Shown here one piece after another: positions 11,601 to 23,269 of a stretch of 64,000 bases of DNA (position 1 is the first letter of the stretch; every line of letters starts with the position of its first letter). The translations under genes were made by a program, and so were the position numbers. The notes beneath the pieces are model-generated. The model was not told the DNA's origin and searched no databases. It saw only the letters and a list, made by a program, of their open reading frames with translations. This DNA comes from Tulasnella sp. 424 (taxonomy: Eukaryota > Basidiomycota > Agaricomycetes > Cantharellales > Tulasnellaceae): contig WSUB01000001.1 of the NCBI GenBank assembly GCA_019633425.1, forward strand, positions 990,278 through 1,054,277, given 5' to 3'.

Positions 11601-14600
11601 TTAAACACGAATAGACTCTGGGGGTCCGAGGTACGAAGCCCTCACTCCTCCAGTGTCCACCACAAACTTCTCCAGAACTACAGCAGGCTCGATCATCCAA
11701 AGCGTCAGCGTATGCTTGCCAGCGCCGATCGTTCCATGAGTCGTCGTGTTCGTGATGATGTTGTTGGCGGCCCAACCGTCATTCCCGTCCCAGCCGGTAG
11801 GTGTCTTGTCAGCAGTAACGACCGGAACGTATTGAACAACCTGAGGGGTGGTATCGTCGATCTAGGGAAGAAAAGCGCATTAGCTGCTATTGCACTTCAC
11901 GACCACCGTCATCGCTTCTCTTACCTGGACAGCGAACTTGAGTGGGCGGTCATTGCCGAATCCATTGAGCGAAAGGCCAATGTACGACGTGACAGACTTG
12001 ACCGGGTTGAACGTATAGAAATCATACTTGGCAGAAGGTCCGCTTCCGACCGTGTAGTTGGCGTTGTTGTTACCGGTGTTGGGGAGCGGCTTGATGCCAT
12101 CGCCAGTCTTGCCGTAGGCGGGAAGGACCGACCATGCTACACCGCTAACAGAGGTGTTGCTGGTCGCATGAGAAGCCTCGATCGAAACAGCTCCGTCGCC
12201 CTCGACGAATCCTATTTCAATGCCAAAAACATCAGCCTTTTGCATCGCAGCAAGAACGCCATCAAGAAAAGCGTCGCCTCACCATGGAATCCACTCGGCA
12301 CGGCAGTCTTGTTCGCGTTCACAAAGATTTGCAAGCTCTCGGTCTTTGAAGCAATAACCACGTTTCCGGCAGCGGTGCTTCCAGAGACTTTGCTCCAGTC
12401 GACGCTGATTTCAACTCGAGTTTCGGGTTGGGAGCGGGTGACGGAACCGGACTTTTTGGAAGCCACGATCCAATTCGCCGAAGGGGTGAGCGTCCACGAG
12501 AACGAGTTGGGGCCTCCGGCGGAGATGTCGATGAAACGAGATTTGAAAGGCTGGTATGTATCGAACGTCCGAAGGGTTGGAGGTGGGCAGTTGTATCCCT
12601 GGTCGCATTGGTATGGGTTGTCTCCGGGCCTGGAAAACAGGTATTTAGCGTTGAATTGTGGTAAAAGAGGGTCAGGGCAAACGCACCATGCACCATGGCT
12701 TCCTTCGATAGTGATACGCATAGGTCCAGGTAGGGCTTCCTTGCGGCTGTGCACGCGGTTGACGGGTGGCATGGTGTTAGCCATGGGCTGTTGCCAGTAG
12801 TAGTATCCGATGTGAGTCTGGTCCATCATGCTGAAGGGAGAGGGATAGCGTCAGTCGGCGACCGAGAAACCACGAAATTTTGACAGGTTCCACTCACTGG
12901 TCCCACTTGCCGTTCAACATGGTATGATACTGGTGCTCCAAATCGTAATCGGCTTCAAAGAGCTTCTCGGCCGAGTCTGCGAGATCGTTCGTGCTGATCC
13001 TTGCCTGAGACGCGAACAAGTTGTTCTTGCCAGCGGTCACGTAGAGCTGAGCGAGGTTGTACGATGCAGAGACGGCGTGATGAACGAGCTCGAAGTAGGC
13101 TGCTTTGCCTGCAGTGGACAGTCCGCTGTAGATCGAGTTGGACGCGTCGTAAGTTGCCTTCCATCCGGCGATAAAGTTGTCCGCTCTATTTAGATAACGG
13201 ATGGTTAGCAAAACGCCGGGTCGAGCGGGGTTATATGTATGTGCTCACTCTCGATAATCAGTCAACGAATACGTAGTCGAGTTCCACAACTCTGGCTTCC
13301 TGCGCGCGTTGAACCTCGTCAAGTTGCCCACAATGTCCGCAACAAGCGCGCTCTTCTGCGTCGTAAGAGCGAATTCACGAGTAGCCCAGGCCGTGACGAA
13401 CGAGTTAATGTTGTCCTTGTTCCATTTTGCGGTGTCGTAGCCGTACGTGATGAAGAACTCGGTGGCCATTTCAGAGGGTTTCAGATCACCGACGTTGAGG
13501 ATCCAGATTCGGTCTGCGCCTCGGTCGTACGCCGTGGACATTTGTTCGTGCATTTTGGTGAGTTGGGTGGACTGGAAGAGGTGCGGGGAGGATGGTGAGA
13601 ACGAGTGAGACTCGGAATGGGAGAAGAGATGCGTACTTGGATCCACTTGTAGTCACGGGGACTTCCGACGTAGTCGATGTGGTAGTAGACACCAGCTCCA
13701 CCTTTACGGTTGCGCTCGCTGGGGAGAGGGAAGCGGCGGATGTTGCCAAAGTTGTCGTCGACCCAAAGCAGGGTGACGTCGTCGGGGACGGTCATGCCTT
13801 GCTCGTAGTAGTTTTGGACTTCCTTGTCTGTCATTCGCAATCGAGGGCCACCGTGCGTCAGTATCGTACCACGGAAAAGACGGCAATGGACGACTTACAG
13901 AGACACCAGACTTGAGGGATCGTACTGACATCCGTACCGTTGAATACTGATGTCAAGATCTCTCGTTGAGTGGCGATGATATCTTGCAAGAGAGCGACGT
14001 TGGTATCAGCACTGAGAGGAACTGCGGGCACTCTCCAGTCAGCGATCATTGCATCGAATGAAAACTTGAAGGAACCACAGACCATCTCCGCTTCCACGCA
14101 TGCCAACGGTGTAGAGACTCTCGTAAGGCTTTGCCCTCTGAGCACCTTCGGTGAAGTACTGGGTGATGTTCTGCTTGTTGGAGTACCAATCCCACTTCTG
14201 GCCAGGGTAGAATTTGTTGAACTCGTCTAGGAGATTGAAGGACTAGTGTGAGACTACAGGTTCCCCGCTAGTAAACCAGGTCACGGTGATTTTGCTTACT
14301 GGGGGTGGACCTCATCATCGGCTCTTGGTGGGAGGTACCCATGACGACTCCGTAGTACTGGGCTGTGGCTTGGTTAAGAGGATCATCGACACCGAACATA
14401 CTATATTCCAGAAAAGGAAGGGTTAGGAGGCGAGGCCAAGTACATGGGTCGGAAAGAAGCATCCCAGGGGGAGGACTTACCCCGCCCACATCGCCGGCCA
14501 GAGATAGTTGATGCGGAGACGGAGAAGAAGTTCGAAGAGCTGTGGGGCGAAAGAACCATTAGCCTCGGTTCGGGGATCTCGATGTCGATCTCACCCTCCC

Positions 14601-15432
14601 CCCTACTTACCTTCGCGTAGAATAGGTGGTTGAATGGTGCACCGGTGCCATTGGTGAACTTCTCCTGAGCCCAGTTCTGCAAGCTAGATGAGATTAGACA
14701 GAGATGTTAGTGAAATTATCTCGTGTGCTGTTACTCGACATCCACTTACGCAGGCTGCTCGTCGTTGAGGAAGATACCGCGGAACTTGACGCTCGGAGGA
14801 CCGTGCTGGCATTGCAAAGCGTAGACGGAGGAGTGCTTCTGGATGGGGACATCGGCCCACCAGTACCAAGGAGAGACACCGGATTGCTCTGACAGTTCGT
14901 AGAGACCGTAGATGACACTGGTGGCAAGTGGACACCAAGTCAGCTGATGGACGGACGAGCTGGCGATTATGTTCGAGACTCACCCTCGACGATCAGAACC
15001 GATAATGACGTAGGCCTTGGAGACACCCGCGATGGGGTTGGACACTTGTTGGGCGACGAACGACTCCCATTGACCCGTGATGCCAGTGACGTTCAATTTA
15101 GCGGTGGCCACGATGCTCTTGATCAAAGGCGTGTCGATGGTCCCGACGATGATTGGGCTAGAGCCCTTGGGGATCGAAGCCGCAGATGTGTAATTGACGG
15201 CCTTGGGAGTAGTGCTCGTGACAGCCAAGATGTCATGGACAAAGTCCCCAACGGCGCGATGAACGCTAGGCGAGTCCGAGGGGTCAGTGATGATGGGTGC
15301 GGCCTTTCCGGACGCTACGATTGGGAAGCTCCCGGAGGAAGCAGAGAAGCTGACGCAAGGTGCTTGTCCGATGGCTGCGAGAGCCACGGAAGCGAGAGAA
15401 GGAATGACGAGGAGCGAGGCTCCGAGACGCAT
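11601..15432 (-). CDS. secreted glycoside hydrolase family 115 alpha-glucuronidase
   Basis: Removes 4-O-methyl-glucuronic acid side chains from xylan outside the cell. The start at 15432 gives a signal peptide (MRLGASLLVIPSLASVALA). Family landmarks appear in order across many small exons: GSSPIIVGTIDTPLIKSI, WESFVAQQVSNPIAGVSKA and IIGSDRRG in the N-terminal domain; TVPDDVTLLWVDDNFGNIRR and GVYYHIDYVGSPRDYKW in the catalytic part; ADRIWILNVGDLKPSEMA; MMDQTHIGYYYWQQPMANTM; then the C-terminal beta domain with HTLTLWMIEPAVVLEKFVV and SYLGPPESIRV before the stop at 11601-11603. The full length, about 950-1000 residues, fits the family. Every landmark is present, so the gene looks intact. Not all exon borders were resolved. 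Confidence 0.9.
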
Positions 15433-16543
15433 GGCGAGATTCGTTAGGCTCAAAGAGAGTGTGGGAGGAGGGTAGGAAGACTACCAGAGGTGGGGGGAGG
15501 AAAACGAGGAAGAGAGGTGGGGCTGAGAGCTCTGGAGCTTTTCTCTTGAATCCACGGGGGGAAAGAGGAATTCTTCTTCTGTTGCTAGCCTCTTATACCT
15601 TCTTGACATCGTCTTCTTTCTAGTGATATATATCAACGTGGCGAGCCGAAGACTCTAATCGTCTTAATGGAATGGCTTTCGGCGCGGCCACCAGTGGAGG
15701 GTGGGACTTCGATTCTTTTGGCAAGGGTCGGGTGCAGTTACCCCAAGAGGAAGGCAGTCCGTAGCGTCCACAGAAGTTACCTCCGGAGAGCGATTCTTTT
15801 CTTCCCCCGAGACTCGAGCGGTCCCAACGGGAAATCTGGCGGTCGACCCCGCCCCACGTCGTCGGTATGTGAACGGATTCGGTGCTGGACGACAGAAATC
15901 TCGGATTTAGCGAAGCCTTGTCTGCACCTTGTTCGCTCGAGCCTGGCAGACAGAAAGACCTTGGGCCTCAGACAAAGCACTTCCATTCGGGAGTAAACTC
16001 GAATTGGTTTGATTGCTGTGGGTGAAAGGTTCAAGGCCGGGCCGCTGCTGCGTCGGTATCAAACGGAATGTGGGCGTTCAGAAGCCCCACGAGCTCGACT
16101 TTCATATAAAAGACGAGCAGATTGGCAAATCTTTCTGTCGCCCGATGGGGAATGCACATGTGTGCCTTCATCACGAGTCCATCTCGCCGTCGGGGTGCTT
16201 CCCGGAGAGGTTGTCCCATCGTCCATTAATATTTCTTGTGAGGGCCGTCTGCGTTTTTGAAGAGAGTCCCCTCTACTTACAGCGATGGGAAGGATGGCGT
16301 AAAGTCTGCCGATCCCGTGGACTTGCAGACAGCCGAGCGGGTGCTTTGATAATCCTCTTGGTCAGCGGTGACGTAAAGGAGCCTGAAGCGTCCGTCGCTC
16401 TTGCGAATGCCGACCGTCATTCTCCTCGCACTCCCGTTTTAACCCGCAACATCCAACAGTGTCTCGCATTTAAGGCTGTTGATCTCTTTCATCGACCTCA
16501 CCATCCCAAAAAGTCACCTTCGACTCCACCATCGTCCACATCC
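15433..16543. promoter_or_regulatory. divergent promoter region of GH115 and RCF2
   Basis: The GH115 gene reads left and RCF2 reads right, so this 1.1 kb holds both promoters. GH115 genes are usually induced by xylan and repressed by glucose, but I could not single out regulator sites with confidence. No gene is supported here. Confidence 0.5.
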
Positions 16544-17584
16544 ATGAAGGTGAGGAAAGCCCATGAGTGAACCCTCGACTGTCGTTGCGATTTGAACTGA
16601 ATCTGTATCATTGGTCATTGCAATCAGCTCCTTACTGAGGAAGAAGCCAATGCGTAAGTTTCTGAGGACCGTTATTCATGGCGCTCTAGGCTCATGCTAT
16701 TCTCACAGACACCAGCACCAAGTTTTAAAAGGTGGCGCCGAGGGCCTCGTCTATGGTCTAGCAACCTCTCTCCCGCTCTCCTACCTTGCCCACCGCCGAT
16801 GGCCATACTACCGATCTCTACCTCCATCACTCAAAGCTCTGGGTGTGGTCTTTGTCACCGCTCCTTGGTGTGTTATTCAAGCTGAAAGGCGAGCGATGCA
16901 ATTCGAGGAGGAGCAGCGACGCAAGCGTGTGGGGTACATCGACCCGAACTACCAGGAGGAACAGGCCGAATTGCTGCGAGAGCAGTTATCTCCCAAAGAC
17001 CGTGCGCTTGACTGGGCAAAGAGGCATCCTTTCTCCATCGTTGGTGGAAGTTGGGCTGTCAGTATTGCCGGTCAGTGCACCTTCTTGACGTCATTTCACT
17101 TGGGCTTGCTCCTGACATTTGCCGCCGGATATAGGTGCATTCGGTATTATTATGCGTGATCCGTACGTCTAACGCAATTAACCGCCGGTAGAGATTGTGG
17201 CTGACCATCCATCTACCTTGCGTTCTGAGCAGATTGCAGACCACTGCCCAAAAAGTAAGGTCCATCGATGCACGTGGGATGCTCGTGCGTTAAGCTCAAG
17301 CTCTGTTGGATTAGGTTGTGCAAGCTCGTATCTGGGCACAAGGTTTGACCATTGGTGTCCTAATGGCCTCAGCGGGTAAGTTATCTTGTCCCATCCGTGC
17401 CAATCCTGCCTCGCCTGAGCTCAGGCACGCACATTTCATAGTGCTGGCACAACGCAAAGGCCATTCATACGATGAACCGGCACAAGCTCCGGCTGATCAC
17501 AGTTGGGTTCATCAATTGCAAGCTATGCAAGATGTCAAAAAGAAGCAAGAAGAGGCTGATAAGGCTGCACAAAAAGCTCGCTAA
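16544..17584 (+). CDS. RCF2: respiratory supercomplex factor 2 (HIG1 domain)
   Basis: Inner mitochondrial membrane protein that binds cytochrome c oxidase and helps form the III-IV supercomplex. Seven exons fit in phase: 16544-16549, 16628-16653, 16709-17070, 17135-17162, 17233-17254, 17315-17375 and 17442-17584. The first coding exon is only six bases (ATG AAG). The protein starts MKLLTEEEANAHQHQVLKGG and has hydrophobic segments around GLVYGLATSLPLSYLAHRRW and LKALGVVFVTAPWCVIQAE. A HIG1 domain follows near WAKRHPFSIVGGSWAVSIAG, GIIMRDP and QARIWAQGLTIGVLMASAV. It ends in a charged coiled tail (DVKKKQEEADKAAQKAR). The length of about 215 residues matches Rcf2 rather than the shorter Rcf1. 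Confidence 0.87.
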
Positions 17585-18230
17585 GTCAACTCGGGGGTTT
17601 CTTATCTCCTCTAGACAATTTTCTTTTCCTTCGATCTGCCATGCTCTCGCCGTGACTGGCACGTTGCCACCTGTATTACTTAGTATTGCTCGCTGTCGTC
17701 GTATAATACATTCGCTTCCCCTCTACCTAATTGGGATTGCAAGGGCGTTGTTGTGACGTTTCATCGGTGAAAATGTTTCAGATGCGAATTTTGAGACGAA
17801 TGTTTGTTTGTCAAGAGGAACAGCATTTCTGTTATACTGTCACCCAGTCACCGCTCTCCCCTCTCCGACCACCCCACCTCACACACAACACTCACATAGG
17901 GCTTAACCCAACCTGTCTCTATCTTATTCGTCTTCTCGCCAGCCATTACTTATCTCTCTTCTCCCCCTTGCAACGCTACTTTTTCTCTCACAATCCCACC
18001 CACAACAACCGGGTGAAGAAGGGACAAGGGAGACACACCAGAGGATCGACGCGCGAGCCACGGACAGCCCAAATTCGAATTCGCCTCCTCCCAGCCAAAT
18101 CTATCCATCTAACATTCCCCTTCTCTCCGTACAATTGCCGGCCGGCGGCTCCCCTCCTACTCTCTTCTGCAAAGAAAACAACACACCAAGGGCTCGCACG
18201 AACCTTGGGACCTCCAAAGCTGCAAGCCAT
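17585..18230. other. intergenic and pyrimidine-rich leader of PP4R3 gene
   Basis: Short 3' flank of RCF2, then a C/T-rich stretch (about 17840-18175) that looks like promoter and 5' leader for the gene starting at 18231. The ORF at 17731-18339 in another frame has leader-like composition and is not taken as a gene. Confidence 0.45.
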
Positions 18231-21200
18231 ATGCCCGCGACCCCACCGTCATCGTCTTCTTCTTCTGGCCAGCGGCGCTCTCGCTCGGCATCTCCGCCGA
18301 CGCCAGGACCTCCGACTCCTCCAGAATCTCAATTATTAGCGGCGTCGGAGGATGAACAACAATCTTCACCACCCCCATCTGGCCCTGTGTCGAAAATCGA
18401 CGACTCGCAGCCGTCAACCGGCTCCACTGCCGACCAACCAGGATTACGGTCGCCTCAAGACCAAACCAATGCCTCGTCAAGGTCATTAGACGATGACAGA
18501 CCTTGCAATGAGGCAGGAAAAGACGATAGCATAACAACACCCCGACCTTCTGGCTCGACATCACCGGAATTACAAACCCAACCGCAATCTCAGTCTCCCC
18601 ATTCCTCACCTTCATCGCCCCTCCAGACTCGGAGTCCGCGACAAAATGGATTAGAGCGAAGTAGCAGCGAAGAGGCTATAGGGAACGATGCTTTAACTGA
18701 AGGGGGTGGAAGCAGTATCGACTCGAATGAAGAGCGGACGTCAACAGCAACCACTTCAGCTACGGGGGCTGTGACAACCGAGGCTGGCCATTCTGATGCA
18801 GATGGAGAGGTCTTTTCGGACGAATGGTTGGCTGATATGCGTCGTGTCAAGGTGAGCATTAACGTTCTTTTTGTTATCAGCCCTCTTGTTGTCAGGCTGT
18901 TCGACAACCGCTGCATTTGCGGCGTCGCTGGATGACCCATCGGTGTAACCGGATACCCAACTTTGGTCAACCCAAACGCCCTATTTATGAGTCTAGAGGA
19001 CTCGTAATGTTTTTTATTCCCCTCCACCACCCATCATCCTGTTCATGCCATGGACGTTGAAGCTAACGAAGGGCTCTCGTGCCAGGTTTACGAACTCATC
19101 GGACAACGTTGGACCGACCGTGGAACTGCTCTATGTACGGGTATATATGACGAAGAGGTCGACCAAGCCGCCATCGTTGCCAGAAGCGAGATTTCGGATG
19201 TCGAGCTGTTGCGCAGCGAGATCCGAGTGAACGACGTCTATCAGCGGCAGCAAGGTTGGTTCACTCGATTGTTTGACATTCGATGTTGTTCTCAAAACTG
19301 ACCATAATATCAATGCCTTGTAGAAACCCTCATCGTGTGGACTGAGCCCGATGGAACGGACTACGCTCTGAGTTTTCAGGACGTCGATGGTTGCGCCGAG
19401 ATTTGGGACTTCATTATCGAGGTGCAGCGTCACTTCCGCGGGAAACGTAAGTTACCTTGGAACCCATACCATGCTGCTTCGATCGCTCGTTTTAATGACT
19501 TCATCCATCTACGATTGTTAGTTGGAGAAACAAGCGGGCCTTCCTCGTCTTCTCCGAACCGTGATCCAAGGGCCATCAGTGCGAACTCGATTATCAACGC
19601 AGGCCGTTTACCGGAACCAACGTTGGGCATCATTGGCGAGATTGACAAGGCCATCAAGTTCATCGGGCGGACTGCGGCTGGGAAGGAAAAGATTTGCGAA
19701 TACATCGTCCAGGAGGATTATATCAAAGGTTTGATCGATGTCCTGGGTCAGGCGGAAGATTTGGAGGCCTTGGGGGACTTGCATGCTTTGTGCAACTTGA
19801 TGCAAACCATCCGTATGCTTTTTCTCGACGCGAGCGATTTTAATAAATTCGCTGACTGGCGTGGAATGGCAGTGATGATGAACGACCATTCGATATATGA
19901 TTATATTCTGCAGGACGACATTTACATGGGTGTGATTGGCATGCTGGAATGTGGGTAACATGGTTGTCTATTCTTCCGCTGCTGCTGATGCGACTTTTGG
20001 GTATCCAGACGATCCGGACTTTCCAACCTACAAAGCGTCGTTCCGGGACTACTTGGCAAACTCGACGCAGTACAAGGAGGTGGTTGCCTTCCGCGACGAG
20101 ACGATCAAGAAGAAAATCCACCAGACTTACCGGCTGCAGTATCTCAAAGACGTCGTACTCGCTCGTGTCTTGGATGATCCGACTTTTAACGTCCTCAATT
20201 CGTTCATCGTCTTCAACCAGATCGACATCATTAACCACATCCAGAACGACGAAACACTCCTGAAGGATCTCTTTCACCGATTCGAGAAGCCGAATGGAGA
20301 GGATGTACATTTGGAACCAAAGCCTTCGGCGGACACCAAGGGAAAGGAGAAAGAGGTCAATGGCACGGGTGCTTCATCGAAGGGCTCGGTCGAACTCCCT
20401 CCTTACCTCGCCAACTTGTCGACGTCCGACATAGCCAAACGGGATATCATCATCCTGTTGCACCAGCTCTGCATGATGGGCAAGAACGTGCAGATCCCAT
20501 CTCGGCTGGCTCTCTATCGAGCGTTGGTGGATAAGGGACTGCTACACGCTCTCCAGTGGGCGTTGTCGCGACCAGCGGAGGATGTGCAGATGCTAAACTG
20601 CGCAGGAGAGATACTACTCATCGTCTGTGATCACGATGTCACTGGTGTCCGGTCGTTTGTCGTAAAGCAAGCGGATCCGAATGGGGAGTGGGAGAAAGCC
20701 ACGCCCGCGAAGCAGTTGACCATCAACCAGATGGGGAGCATGGGCATTTTTGGAACGGGCAGCCTTCCAGGCATTGGTGGCATGAGCGACTTTGGGGGGT
20801 CGAGCGGATCCGGAGAAGGGCTGGGCATTGGTGGAATGCCACCTCCTGGGACTGGAGCAGGGAAATCGGATGTGACCACTTTGTTGACCGTTATCGTGAA
20901 AGTGTTGACGTCGAGCAAGGATTTGGCATTGAGGGGTCAGATGGCTGAGAGTTTGAAGTCGTTGCTAGAGCTGCCGAACAATGACGACAGTACGGTACGT
21001 CCACGCCGCGCAGAGCGTTTGGTTAAGGGACAGGCTGACAAGGACGTCGTATTTCGCGTTAGAATATAAAGGGTCCCGCCAGGCCTCGTGAGGACCCCAT
21101 CACGGAACGATTTCTGCAGTACTTTTATGATTCCTGCATCATGTCCCTGTACCGTCCAATTATGGACCTTCCCGAGTTCAAAGCTGTCACAGGTGCGATT

Positions 21201-22781
21201 GTGTTGGCAGAGCTGCTCGTAAGGCTGGTCTGACTGATATTCTCGACTTCAGGTCCAGTGTACAACATCTCACGAGACCAGTCGTCGCTGTTCTTATTCC
21301 TCTGCGACAATCTGAGCAACTTTGTCACCCAGCATTCCCATCGGAGCCAGTATTTCGTCCTGTCCACCAATATTTCGCGGCGGATTGCGACTCTTCTAAA
21401 GTCGAAGGAGAAGCACGTCCGACTCGGTGAGTTGGATTGGAAATATCGCTTGGATTTCAGGCTTTTTGCTTACATTTCGCGGCTCATAGCTGCTCTCCGA
21501 TTCTTCCGAGTTTGCTTGAAGATGAACAACAATTTCTTCATACGGCATCTCATCAAGAACGAAGTATTTCTGCCGATATTGGACCTCTCTCAAAAGGAAT
21601 CGAAGAGGGACAACTTGATCAACTGTGCTTGCCAGGAATTCTTTGAGCATGCTCGAAAAGTGAGGAAACTAACGCTTTTCTGCCATTTGCTCTCATCACT
21701 GACGTTTTTCATTTATCATAGGAAAACATTCGAATCGTGATCAATCATATGATGGAGAAATACGAACCCAAAGTTCGGGAGCTATGCAAATATGGTTCTA
21801 TGGGAGAGCGCTTCCGAGGGTTGGTTCTGCGCTGGGAGCAGAACAACGAACCAGCCCCGAAAGAATCACAAACCCAGGACAAGTAAGATGATGCGTCTCG
21901 GTGCATTGATCGTCTACTGATCAGGATTATTTCGTTTCAGAAACGGCATTCGGCGCCTCGCTCGACCAGGACAGGCTTTGATCAATACGGCGATGCTCGA
22001 TGCCGAAGAACAGGACGATTACTTCAATGCATCCGACGACGAAGATTTCATGACTGCATCATCGCCTCCTGCTGCTCCGCAGAGCCCTCCAATCATGGTC
22101 GGCATGAAGCGAAAGCGAGCGAACAGGATTCCCGTCCTAGTCAATGGGAATGGTTCTCCTGCCCCTTCGGCTTCGGGCAACTCTCCTCGACAACGGCAGC
22201 AGACTTCGGGTGGTATCGTCCTGCCCTCGCCATACCCAATTAAACTGGTCGATTACGACGATGCCGAGGACGACCCCAGCAGCCCAAGAGACAGTGTGAC
22301 GCCTCCTCCTAGTTCCCCCGAGCCTCACGAGGGCTCCGCGAACAAGCCGTCGAAGATCCCTACACCATCAGGCAGTCTCATGCGGACCAGGTCGACCACC
22401 AATCTGGCAATGACAAATGGAACCGGAAAGTCTGTCAACGGCAGCCCGTCCGCATCGCCGAAACCACTTCGCCCCGACTCACCACCACGACTGAGTGAAA
22501 AGAGGCGACGAGAGGAGGACGAGGATGATATGCTCGGTAACCTGTCGTCCGGAAGTCAGAAGAACGCGAAAAAGCAAACCGGCCCCAAGCCCGGAGCCAC
22601 CTCTCAACCCGACAATACGACTACGAATCCTAACAGAGCTACGAGTCCCCCGTCGGCAACTGGTATTGCCGGTGGTATTGCGAAGCGCATCAAGTTGTCC
22701 TTGGGCAAGTCTGGCTTCGGCATCGCTGCCCATGTGCCGGTCACCACAACCCCGAAGAAAGAAGAGGAGATGAGCAAGTAG
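18231..22781 (+). CDS. PSY2: protein phosphatase 4 regulatory subunit 3 (Psy2/SMEK)
   Basis: Targets protein phosphatase 4 to substrates in DNA-damage recovery and signalling. Ten exons are in phase, about 1270 residues. Residues 1-205 are disordered, rich in Ser/Thr/Pro. The EVH1/PH-like domain follows (VYELIGQRWTDRGTALCTGI, then LIVWTEPDGTDYALSFQD and GCAEIWDFIIEVQRHFRGK). Next is the SMEK helical-repeat core with family signatures RLPEPTLGIIGEIDKAIKF, IVQEDYIKGLIDVL, IYDYILQDDIYMGVIGMLEY, HQTYRLQYLKDVVLARVLDD, FIVFNQIDIINHIQND, RFLQYFYDSCIMSLYRP and RVCLKMNNNFFIRHLIKN. The C-terminal 300 residues are acidic and low-complexity, ending KKEEEMSK. A glycine-rich insert sits near 20740-20870 within the repeat core. 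The long N-terminal leader before the EVH1 domain is unusual; the family normally starts close to that domain. Confidence 0.92.
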
Positions 22782-23269
22782 CCTCTCCCTCACATGTGTA
22801 AATATGGTTTTTATTCAAAGGCTAGAGCATTAGACATCTTTTCGGACTTCCGCTTCTCCTTCGCTTTCGCCTATTATTTGTTCTTTCAATTGTGATATGT
22901 GGCTTCTTGTTGTCTTGCTGTGCGTTCTGCCGGTGTAGCGTAGTAATATTATTCTGGCTGCAACATGCCGTTGTAGATGTACGGAAATTATTGCAGGCGT
23001 TTACGTCGTCGTGCTTCGAGGAGCGAACGTGTTGCGGCGGGCGAGCGAGGATGCGATTAAACGGGCGAGTCGAGGGTCACACGCGTGACCTGACCATCAA
23101 ACAGGAGCTGGTCAAACCTGAAATCCTCACCTTACCCCGACGTACCACCAATTCTCCCCAATACCCAACTCACGTCTCTTGTGCAACCTGGCGACTCCAA
23201 CGTTCTTTTGCATTTCCCAGCGACTTTCTTGCTCTCCTTCACTGTAGCATTCTTCAACACCCCCCATTC
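22782..23269. other. intergenic, 3' of PSY2 and 5' of next gene
   Basis: T-rich after the PSY2 stop, then C-rich before the next start. Frames upstream of 23270 are open as far as 22892 but lack protein-like composition. I see nothing else. Confidence 0.4.

Noticed and set aside
12428..15447. Plus-strand frames opposite the GH115 gene
   Set aside because: The minus strand carries clear GH115 motifs throughout; the plus frames are shadows.
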